NCBI GenBank assembly: GCA_033961575.1
Contig: CM066737.1
Span: 53,358,771-53,422,770, forward strand
Direction of reading: 5' to 3'
From: Aselliscus stoliczkanus
Taxonomy: Eukaryota > Chordata > Mammalia > Chiroptera > Hipposideridae
Length of the DNA: 64,000 nucleotides
This document shows, piece after piece, positions 12,897-25,077 of the stretch. The translations under genes and the position numbers were made by a program. Position 1 is the stretch's first letter. The number at the start of each line of letters is the position of its first letter. The notes under the pieces were generated by a model. That model was given only the letters and a program-made list of their open reading frames with translations. It made no database searches and was not told the DNA's origin.

Positions 12897-15800
12897 AAAT
12901 AGTTTGGGTGGAAATCTTGAGAATTTAGTCAACTAATGAATTTGTGGTGAACTTAGCCTTTGATTATTGTGAATCTCATGTCTCAAAACATCTTTTGTTG
13001 GATGATGGAGTATATATTTATATAAGGTTTTACTTTGAAAATTTATGTATTCAAAGTCATTGAAGATATTTCTGCACTTACTGAATACTGCCAAACACCA
13101 AATAACTCTTAATATATCTAAATGTCCTATGGGTTTATTTTGACACCAAAAAGAGTTCCTGTATTTTAGAACTCCTTTGCTTTAGAACATTATCCAGAGG
13201 GTTAATAGGTGACTATAAAAATGGAAAGGTGGATAAAAGCCTTCACCTATGGAGTCTTTAGAATATCATAATAATATCATGAATGTTGCATCCATAAAAA
13301 TGTGCTATTATTCATAACTGAGACCCACGGAGAAAGTAAGGGAATTGGAGCAAATCCAGTTGGTAGTATCATCTTTGTATGTCAATAACGATACATCAGT
13401 GGAGAAAACATTTCTTGTTTATCCTTTTATTTTACCTAAATTTTCAGTTACAAATTAGCAGAAAATATAGATGCTCAGATGAAAGGAATGGTCCAGGATC
13501 TAAAGGACGTTACTGAGCAAGTGAAATTGTTTGGAAGACCTGCTGACACAACTGAGACGGTATGTTAACTGCTTTATCTACTTAAGACAACTGAGATTTA
13601 GTATGAAATTAGCATTCTGTGGTTCCTGTAGATAGTCACCTTCTCCTATCCTCTATAGTACTTCTTATCTATCTCCAGAGAAAAAACTCTTGGGCGTAGT
13701 TAGTGGGGCAGGAAATATTTAGGGGCAGAAAAATTTGTGAGTTTTTCTGATTATTCCCAGGAGGATAAAAAAATGACCTGCCTCCCTAAATTTTCAGGGT
13801 TTTTTCCTTGTTCTTCACATAACTAAATCTGTCCCTGTACTTATTTTTCTGTTCACTTACTCATTAGTTCATTCTTCTTTTAATATATTTATCTACATAT
13901 TCATATAAATGTGAATATATATGTTTGAGTCTGTTACATATATCCAGGCAACCCTTAATTTATGATTAGGTTTTATCTTAAAAGTTTGTTATGTCAACTT
14001 AAAATATATTTTCTATAGAAACTTGGTTACAAATGATTATTAGGTTTCCACCTGCCCCTACTTAGCTCATGCATGCTACCATCTCCCTGTGTTCGTTCAC
14101 ACAGATAATCAAGAGTTGACAGAATATAGATTTTCTTTTTTTTAATGAAATATTAGATCACACTTGTGATTCCAAAATTCAAAATTGTTTTGCTGTAATA
14201 GAATTTTAATGCACATATAAGCATATGGAGATTTAGACATAAAGCAAAGCTGATGTCTAGTCTCTCTGTGTTGAATTAATATCAAAGGAAGTGTTCTGAA
14301 CAGAGTACGTAAAAGGAGACTGTAATCCTATCCTTATCGTTTTTTCTCTACTTAGCATTAGATTGTTTTATTTTATGTTAGTAGTGGGGAGTAAATGGTT
14401 TGAGTCTTTTGTTTTTCCTGGCATGGATGATTGAGATGTTTAGGATCAGTGAATTAAAGGGTAATTGCTGCGTTATAGCAGGACAAAAGAAGCAAGAGGT
14501 CAGCAGCAATTAATCTCTTTTCTCAGATAGCGTAAATCATTAGACAGTAAGCAACGAAGACATTTACTGAGCAATAATATACTTGTAGATAATTTATTGT
14601 AACCAGATCAACAAAACTTCATTACTGTGGGCCATACACCAGGGTAGAAAAATAGCAACTATGTTTAACAGTATCCACAGTGATGGGATTTACCTCTTTA
14701 TTTTAACTTTTTTTAGGGGGAGATGGCATAGACCACCTAATATCTAAAATTTTTATTAAGCAAGTCCATATTGAGCATATGATATTCAGTCAAATTTTCT
14801 TACAAAAATTCATTGCTCCTACTACAAATTATATTTCTATTTGTTATTGTAGAGTACACTAAATTTGCTGTTCTTTTAAGTGTGCAAATATTTCATTTCA
14901 TCCTATTACCAATATTATTCTGACTTTGATGGAATATTCATCGAAAGTGTTCTAAATTTTTTTTCTTTTTTTTTAAAGATTTTTATTGGGGAATTGGGGG
15001 AGTGGAAGAGCATTGGAGAACCAGGGAAGGGTAACAGGTTGCCATCCTTTTGTTCTTCAGCCTAGTTGTGGAGGACGTCACTTCACTGGCCCATGTTGGT
15101 ATTATCATTGCACTCTTTCCAGGTGAGGCAGATCGGTTACCGGCCTCTGGATGGCCACTCATGGTGGCTCTTGGCAGCTCACACAAACTGCCAGCCGCTC
15201 ATGCTGGGTGCCGGCCACTCACTAGCCTATGGCAGCCCACTGCAGCAGGAGCTGCAGCTAGGCCGTCCCAGGGACTCACACAGCCCAGCTCCAGGTGGAG
15301 CTGTTGTTTATCATGTTAGCTGTAGAGGGCAGTGTCACTGGCCCTCATATGTGGGATCCGAACCGGGGCTGCTGGTGTCCCAAGCCAGCTCTTAACCAAC
15401 GCACCACTTGGCTGGCCCTCTAAAATTTTTTGAGTGGTTAGAATTTTTTATTACAACATTAATACATATACTTATCCAATGTATTAAGCTTATAAAATAT
15501 GGAAATCTGTAAAGAAATTAAATCACCTATGTTACCAGTATTCTGCTAATACATTGGTGAATTTCTTTGAAGTCTTCTTGCAATGCTGGTAAAAACTTCT
15601 TTCATTTTAAACAGCATTGTAAATATACCTATATAAAATTTTGTATTGTGTTTTCATTTAATGTTCTTTCAGGCTGTTTATCTAAAATTTTAAACATTCT
15701 TTGAAAACATGGTTTTAATGACTCTATAATATTTCTTTTTTATTAAATTTATTGTGGTGACATTGGTTAATAAAATTACATAGGTTTCAAGTATACACTT

Positions 15801-18800
15801 CTATAATACATCATCTGTATATTGCATTGTAGAGGTAACTTTACCATAATATATTTAATCGTTTTTTGTTTTTATTGATGAAGATATTGTTTCCAATTTT
15901 TTGTCATTATAAAATTGCCCTGTAATGACTAGTTATGTTTAGATTTGACTACTTCCTCTGGATGGGTTCCCAGAAGTAGAATATACTGAGTTAAAAAGTA
16001 TGGGGCCGGGCCGGCCGAATTTCATCACCACGCCATTCAGGTCCCACATATGAGGGCCGGTGACACTGCACTCAAAAAAAAAAAAAGTATGCAGCCGGTT
16101 GAGTGGCGTGGTGGTTTAGCGCTGGCTTAGGAAGCCAGCGGCCCCAGTTCGGGTCCCACATATGAGGGCCAGTGACACTACCCTCAAAAAAAAAGTATGA
16201 ATATTTTAAGACTTTTGACATACATACATTGTAATATATTGTAAAAATATACATTTTCAAGGGTTGGGTCAATTTATGTTACTATTGGCTATATATGTGA
16301 GTGTACCTATTTTTTCCATACACTTGACAACAAAATTACTATTTATTAAAAATTGCTGATTTGGAAATCTTGCCATTCACAACAACATGGATGGACCTTG
16401 GCATTATGCTTATGAAGTAAGTCAGACAAAAAAAGACAAATACTGTATTATCTCACTTACATGTGGAATTTAAAAACAAAAGCAGGGCAGGCTGAGTGGC
16501 ACGTTGGTTAAGAGCTGGCTTAGGACGCCAGCAGCCCCGGTTCGGATCCCACATATGAGGGCCAGTGACACTGCCCTCTACAGCTAAGATGGTGAACAAC
16601 AGCTCCACCTGGAGCTGGGCTGCTGTGATTCCCCAGGACAGCATAGCTGCAGCCCCTGCTGCAGTGGGCTGCCATAGGCTACAGTGAGTGGCCAGCAGCC
16701 AGCGTGATTGGGCAGCAGCCAGAGTGAGCTGCCAAGAGCCACCGTTAACGGCTGTCCAGAGGCCGGCGACCGATCTGCCTGACCCGGGGAAGAGCGCAAT
16801 GATAATACCAACATGGGCCAGTGAAGCAACGTGCTCCACAACTAGACTGAAGAACAAAAGGACAGCAACTTGTCTGTTCCTCTCCCGCAATTCCCCAATT
16901 AAAAAAATCTTAAAAAAAAACAAAAAAGAGAAGCAAACCAAGCTCATAGAGAGCAGACTGGTGGATGTAAGAGGTGGAGGGTGGGATTGGGTGAAGGTGG
17001 TCAAAAGGTACAAACGTCCAGTTATAAAATTAATCAGTCATGGGGATGTACAGCACAGTGACTATATAGTTAATAATACTGTATTGCATATTTGAGAGTT
17101 GCTAAGATTCTAGATCTTAAAGTCCTCATCGCAAGAAAATAAATTGGAACTATTTATGATGATGAATGTTAACTAAACTTACTGTGGTAAACATTTCAAA
17201 ATATAAACAAATATCAAATTATTATGTTGTAGACATGAAACTAATATGTTGTATATCAGTTATACCACAATAAAAAATGCTGACTTGGTGAATTAAAGGT
17301 AATATTTAAAGTTTTTTTGTTTTGTTTTGTTTTTTGAGGGCAGTGTCACTGGCCCTCATATGTGGGATCCGAACTGGGGCTGCTGGCTTCCCCAGCCAGC
17401 GCTTAACCACCGCACCACTCAGCCGGCCCTAAAGTTTTTTTTATATGAATTTCTTGATTTGTGAAATGTCTCGTAATATTTGTATTTTTGTGCTGTGGTA
17501 GTCAGTTTCTTATTGAATTGTAGCAATCAGATTCTTGACAGTTGAAAAATAATTAGATGCAATGAACATTACAAATATGAAATAGCAAAAAATAAAGCCG
17601 TTAATATTTAATACATTTTCAGTCCATTTCTTACCAGAAGAAATGAAAAGTCACTTCCTATTTTCAAGTTTTTATTTTTTGTTTACCATATCAGAATAAT
17701 CATAGCCTAAAAATCTTGTTTGTGTTTTTATCTCCATCAGATCTATAGAATTCTGAATGCTCATTTGGATTCTCTTCAATGGATTAAAAAAAATTCAGGT
17801 AGGAATTTATTTGTATACCAAGCTACCTGTATTGAAATTAGAAAATGTGATACAAGCCAGATTTTGTGCACCATAATCACATTCAAATAAGAACTCAGTT
17901 ATAGGGGTGTTGCTTAAATCATGGTTTGTCTACATTAGTTCTAAAGAACTATAATTGCTTATTTTTTATAAAATGAAACACAGAAGGATAATCTAGAAAC
18001 TAATGAAAATAGAGAATGTATAGGAATGAGGTGGAGGAGATAGGGATAGAAGCAGGGCTTCTCTGAGTATACCTTTTAATAAATACAGTTTCGATGTTTG
18101 GGCTATATCAATGTTTAAATACTCAAACATTAGAATTGATCCAAAAATAATGGGAAGAAAGACAAATGCTCAAACTGGATACCAACTGAAGCCAAACAAA
18201 CCTGTGTAACTAATTTATAACATCATGCAGTTCAGATAACATAGTATTCCTGTTGCTGCATTCTTACTAGGATGTAATCTTATAATGTGGGGATGTAGTC
18301 AATGGAATTGTAATAGATATGTATGATATTGGGGGTGGGGGAACAAGGGAGCGGCTAGGGAGTAGTCACTTTGTAAGGGGAGAAAAAGATAACTATTGCA
18401 TAGTTTTGTACATCTGTAAATTAATAATAATAATAAAAATAATAATTTCAAAAAAGAAAAAAAAAGATTTTAAAAAAAGAACTGCAAAGAAATCTTTTTT
18501 AAAAAATATTTTATTGGGGAATTGGGGTAGAGGAACACCGTTGGGGAATTGGGGAAGGGGACCAGACAAGTTGCTATTTTTTTTTGTTCTTCAGTCTAGT
18601 TGCGGAGGACGTTGTCTTCCCGGATGAGGCAAGTCGGTCACCAGCCTCTGGATGGTCGCTCATCGCGGCTATTGGCAGCTCATGCTGGCTGCCAGCCGTT
18701 CACACTGGCTGCAGGCCACTCACTGTAGCCTATGGCAGCCCACTGCAGCAGGGGCTGCAGCCTACACCATCCCTGGGGACTCACACAGCCCAGCTCCAGG

Positions 18801-21800
18801 TGGAGCTCTTGTTCACCATCTTAGCTGTAGAGGGCAGTGTCACTGGCCCTCATATGTGGGATCTGAACTGGGGCCGCTGGCATCCCAAAACCAGCTCTTA
18901 ACCAATGCGCCACTCGGCCGGCCCAAAAATCTTAAACTTTCTTAATAGGCTTATTGTTAGTTTCAGAATTATACTATATTATATAATATTACTACCATTT
19001 TATATATATATTGTAGGGTAAAGCAAATATGTATTAGTGATAACAGAAGCCAAAAGAAAATTTTCATTGAAAGATAAGACATTTTTTTTCCTTTCCTTCT
19101 TTTATATTTGTATTATAAATTTGAATTGTAGTATGAGCTCCTATTTTCTTGTTATATACATGGAAAGGGCCAAGAAGCAATGATAGATACCCCAGTAGCC
19201 ATGAGCATGTCTAGCACCTAGATCTTGGTTTTGAAATACCGTTCCCATTAAAAAGAACCAAGTCTTCCTGGGGAAATATTTCATCCCAGTTCTCAGGCAG
19301 GGAAAATACACAGTGAGTTTGGGACTTCTTATGCCAGAAAACAAAGATTGTTCAAAGACTAATGAGGTTACATCAGGATGCAAGATTGTGCTCAAATAGG
19401 CTCTTATTGGTCAAATAAAGTTGGTTCGAACATCAAAAAGAATAATGACAGTAATGGATTATAATATACTTGCAGGGTGGCGGGAGGAACCCATGAATCC
19501 ACAGTGATACTAGGAAAAAAGAAAGACAGTAACATGAGGTTCAGGGAAAAGTCTTTATAGAACCATGTCAGCTAATATTATAATTGTAGAAGAAATGATA
19601 GAATTAGAGAACCACCATTTAAAAAATTTCAACACAACACTTTTGTTAAGCTTATCCTGATTTGACTACCTTGCCTCATTTATAAAATGTTTCAACTGTC
19701 AGTCATTTCTTGGCAGAAAAATAAATATGCTTTCAGGAAATGGACCAAATATACATTAGAAGTTACTGAGTTATTTAAAAACACAGTTTTATTGATGTAT
19801 AATTTACATTACATAAATTTCACCCATTTTAATTGTATAGTTTAAGAAGAAAATCACCATTTTGCAGACCTAGCATATTTATTGATCAGGCAAGAGTCAC
19901 CAATGAATACTAAAACCATTAAGCTTAAGATTGTTGAGGAACATGATATTTCCATGCTGTCAGAAGTATCCCTCCACAGATTACTTAAAAGTTATAAAGG
20001 AGAGAAAAGTACCTTTATAATAGAGCTATCTGACAAGTACCACTTTAATCAATTGATGAAATTTAATATCACCAATAGTGGGATAACTTGACACTATGTG
20101 CCTATTGATAAGAAGTACACAATATCACCTATGTAGCATTCTTATCAAAAATATTTAACCTGAATCTAAACATAAGAAAATAATCAGACATTCTATGTGT
20201 GAGATATTCTTAAAGATAACATAATATTCTTGCTTAATTGAATCAAACATTTAATTGAATCAAATCACATGGAAATAATCAGTTTATGTGTGAGACATTC
20301 TGAAAGATAATTGGCTTGCACTCTTCAAAAGGCAGTCATGGGAAAAAAATTAAGGGTATTGTCTTACAGTAAAAGGAACATAATAATCAAGTCTACCATG
20401 TTAACTTTGATTAGATACTGGATCAAAACCAAGAAGGCATTAATTATAATATGGGGAAACGCAATATGGATTATATATTAAATGATGTTAAGGATTTTTA
20501 TTTTCCTACATGTGTAATTGTGGTTATGTATCAAAATATTTTTTTATTGCTGGAAGCTGCATTCTACATTATTTAGAGAAGTGTCATATCTGTAGTTTTC
20601 TTTCAAGTGGTTTAGCCAAAACCATTTTTGAAGAGAAAGAGATTTAGCAATTTGTAGCAAAATGGTAACTGTGGGTTAATCTAGGTAAACGTGTACAATT
20701 TTATGATTTTTACTATTCTCAAATTTTCTATAGATTTAAAATAAAAGTTGGGGGAAAATCATTTTTATAGACTTTGCCTAAATATGGAATTTAATGAGAT
20801 ATCAGTAATTGAGACAAATGGTGGCTAGCTAGCCATTCAAAGTTACTATTTTTAAAGATGTGGTATTAAAATAATACAAAATGTTTATATGGAAATCTAT
20901 ATTCCTCATTCTCTGCATTAATATATAATATAACAGGTCATCAACCATGAACTTCTTCAGCTTCTTTCCCTTCTAGACATACCTAATCATCATCCATCTT
21001 TACTTCCTTCTCTCCTGTGTTGAAAAAAACGTCATGTTCCACTCTAAATTGTGTTTTGAATCATCAAAGGGAGGTTACATTCTATGTTACTTTAGTATTA
21101 ATTAGCTGACGGAGAGAGGTTTCTAAGTCAGATAGATACAGTTTCAAGTCAAGGCATTACCTCTTAATAATAACTGTGTGACCTTAACTGTTACTTAATC
21201 TCTCTGGGTCTATATACTTATTTTAAAATTGAGGAATAATATTTACCTTTTAAGGTTTTTGTAAAGATTGAAACAAGGCAGGGGCTGCAGCTATGCCATC
21301 CTGGCCACTCACAGCAGCCCAGCTCCAGGTGGAGCCACTGTTCACCATCTTAGCTATAGCAGGCAGTGTCACTGGCCCTCATATGTAGGATCCGAACTGG
21401 GGCCGCTGGCATCCCCAGCCAGCTCTTAACCAACGTGCTACTCGGCTGGCCCCAATTTGTACTTCTTAATGCCTTCACCTTTTTCACCATTTCCCGAACC
21501 CCCTCCCATCTATCACCCCACTAAATCTAGTACCCATCTGACACCATATGTAGTTATTACAATATTATTGACTATATTCCTTATGCTATACCCTACATCT
21601 CCATGACTACTTTGTTACAACCAATTTATAGTTCTTAATCAATTCCCCTCTTTCACCCCCCCCAACCTCCCTTCTATCCAACAACCATCAAAATGCTCTC
21701 TGTATCTATGAATCTGCCTCTGCCCTGCTTGTTTGTTTATTTTGTTCTTTAGATTCCACATATAAGCGAAATCACATTGCATCTGTCTATCTCTGTCTGA

Positions 21801-24800
21801 CATACTCCAATCAGTACAATACCCTTCAGGTCCATTCATGCCAACACAGATGACAAGAACCCATTCCCTTCCATGGCTGAGCAATTTTCCGCTGCATATT
21901 TATATACCATCTACTCTTCATCCATTCTTCCATTGACAGACACCCAGGCTGCCTCCACATCTTGGCCATTGTAAACAATACTGCAATGAAAATTTGGATG
22001 CACATGTCTCCTTGTAGTAGCATTTGAGGTTTCTTTGGATAAATATCCAGAAGTGGAATTACTGGGTCATTCTTTGTCTCTTGTTATAGCCTTTGTTTTA
22101 AAATCTATTTTATCTGGTATAAGTATTGCTACACCAGGTTTTTGTCAGTTTGTTTCCATTTTCATGACATATCTTTTCAATCCCTTTGCTTTCTATCTGT
22201 ATGTGTCTTTTAATCTGAAGTGAGTCTCTTGTAGGCAGCATATATAAGGGTCTTGTTTTCTTATCCATTCAACCACCCTATCTTTTGATTGGAGCATTTA
22301 TACCATTTATATTATAGTAATTGATAGATATGTAGTCATTGCCATTTTATTATTCATATTTTTAATTTTTTTTTGTCTTAAGGAAAACCCATTAACATTC
22401 CCTGTAATACTGGTTTGATGGTGATGAACTCCTTTAGCTTTCTCTTGTTTGGGAAGCTCTTTATTTGTCCTTTAATACTAAATGATAGCTTTGCTGGGTA
22501 GAGTAATCTTGGTTATAGGCTCTGACTTTTCATCACTTTAACTATTTCCTGGCAATCCTTTCTGGCGTGCAGTTTCTGTTGAGAAAGCAGCTGATACAGT
22601 ATTATGGGAGCTCCCTTGTAACTAAGTGCTTTTCTCTTGCTGCTTTTAAGATTCTCTCTTTGTCTTTAGCCTTTGGCATTTTAATTATGATGTGTCTTGG
22701 TGTAGGCCTCTTTGGCTTCATCTTGTTTGGGACTCTGTGCTTCCTGGGCTTGTATGTCTATTTCCTTCATCAGGTTAGGGAAGTTTCCTGTCATTATTTC
22801 TTGAAATAAATAATCAATTCCTTGCTGTCTCTCTTTTTCTGGTACCCCAATGATGCAAATGTTGGTATGCTTGATGTTGTCTCAGAGGCCCCTTAAACTA
22901 CCCTCATATTTTTGGATTATTTTTTCTTTTTGCTGTTATGATTTGGTATTTTCTGCCACCTTATGTTTCAAATCACTGATTTGATCCTCTGCTTCATCTA
23001 ATCTACTATTGATTCCCTGTAATGTATTCTTCATTTCCGTTATTGTATTCTTTATTTCTGAATGGTTCTTTTTCAGGTTTTCTATCTCCATGTTTATGTT
23101 TTGTATCTCTTTGTTGAAGTTCCCCCTGAGATCACTGAGCATCCTTAAAACGGTGTTTTGAATTCTGCATCTGGTAGATTGCTTGTCTCCATTTTGTTTA
23201 GTTCTCCCTTTGGAGCTGTGTTCTGTTCTTTCATTTGGGACATATTTATTTGTCTCCCCATTTTGACGGCCTCCCTGTGTTTGTTTTATGTATTAGGTAC
23301 TGCTTCTATGTTTTCCGGTCTTAGTAGTGTGGCCTTAAGTAGTAGGTGTCCAGTGAGGCCCAGTGACACAGTCTCCCTGAAGCCAGACAGCTCAGTTCCT
23401 ACCCATGTGTTCCTTGTGCCTTTCAAGCTGCTGCCCCATTGCTGGAGCTCAGAGCAAGTGAGTCCATCAGAAATTAAATCCCTGAGTGGGGCACTTGCGA
23501 TTCTAGCTGCACTTTGTGTCACACATCCACAGTCTCCCCTGTTTATCACAGCCAGAAACTATGGAGCCTTCTGTCCTTGGCATAAGAACCTTGGGCTCGG
23601 GATCCTGGTATGGGGCTGGGACCCTTTCTTCCTCAAGAGGGGTGGGGGGACCTCCACAGCTGAGGTAGCCCTCCTGATTTTTAATGGTGACACACATGTG
23701 TGGAATGAGTCCTTTCTGCATCTCTGCCCCTCCAACCAGTCTTGAGGTGGCTTTTGTATGTCCTTAGTTGTAGGACTGACTTTGAGCTAGACTTCAGGCA
23801 ATTCATAATGATGGTTATTTGGTAGTTAACTTGTAATTTTGATGTGGTCATGAGAGGAGGCAATCAGAGCATTTACCTATTATGCCATCTTGACTGGAAA
23901 ATCTATAACTTTTTTTACTGAAGAGAAATCTCTAACTTGTATAGTTTTTTTGAAAATGATTTTAAAGTTAAAATCTGTATTTTAAAAGGTTTCTGGGGAA
24001 TGTTTTTCTGGTTTAATATCTTTTACATTGCTACAGTTTTTTTCTGTTATAAATATAGCAACTTTTATGCTAATTGGATCATGTATTTAACTTAAAATAA
24101 TGAACTTATCTTTAAAAATGATTTGAAATCATACATTATATTTTCAGCACTAAAATGTTACACTGTCCAATCAAGTTGTCAATACCCATGAGTAAGTTAC
24201 AGAGAACCAGACCCCTTTCTTCCTCTAACCTACATAGAACCGACTGTAATGGGACTGAACTAGAAAGGGATCAGAGATAACTATATGAGTATTACATTAG
24301 AGAGTCTCGGAACATGTGCCCGTATTGACCAGTTTTCAGATTTGATATTTACCCATTGTTTAACATTATCTATGCCTCTTTTCCTCCTGATTAGTATAGA
24401 TAATTGTGAGTTCATAGTAAGTATAGTCAACTACCAGTTCACTCTCTTGTCTTTCTCTTTGTAAAAATTTATAGCATTATTTCAAGGTTGGCTTGATGGT
24501 AATGCTGCAGTCACATATATGTCTTCTGAGTTGGCAGTCACTGAAACTGCAGCAACTCCAGCTCATCTGGGACAACTTATGACAGAGTTGGCCATCAGTC
24601 TGAGCCAATTTGTTATTCATTTCAGATATATCGAATGACTTCTCTTAGAAGAGGTAGGTAAGGGTGAAGGATAGGCATTTTCTGTTTCTTTATGTATCCA
24701 ACCATTGTTGTGTCCATTAATATTTATCAAACACTGCAATAAAGGGATGGGCATGGAAAATCTTATACTTCCCTTTATCTGAAAGTTCCTTGACTATTTT

Positions 24801-25033
24801 TGTGGCATTTTGCTTCTTTTATGAAGTGCCCCAAAAGCTTCACTACTAAAATATATTTCATCCATAATCACTGCAGTCTCTAATGGGTTAGAATCCCATA
24901 ATTATTTAATAGCTGCTCACAGAAGTTTGACTGCTATTTAGGACAGAGAAGAATCCTTAGAGTAACTAAAAGGTCATGAGGAATTTTGTGATATTCCCAA
25001 AATACAGTCCCATTAGTACTGGGCTGTGAACAC

Positions 25034-25077
<44 letters not shown>

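Noticed and set aside
23158..23745. 195-codon + strand open frame
   Set aside because: It is the antisense of an L1 5'-UTR; no splice or promoter context and no protein family recognised.
24475..24640. Exon-like start after atttatag reading SALFQG when joined to NUP62CL exon 6
   Set aside because: Only five residues resemble p62 (SALLQR), and the sequence then diverges with no fitting donor. The exon at 34115 matches over about 17 residues and has a better acceptor.
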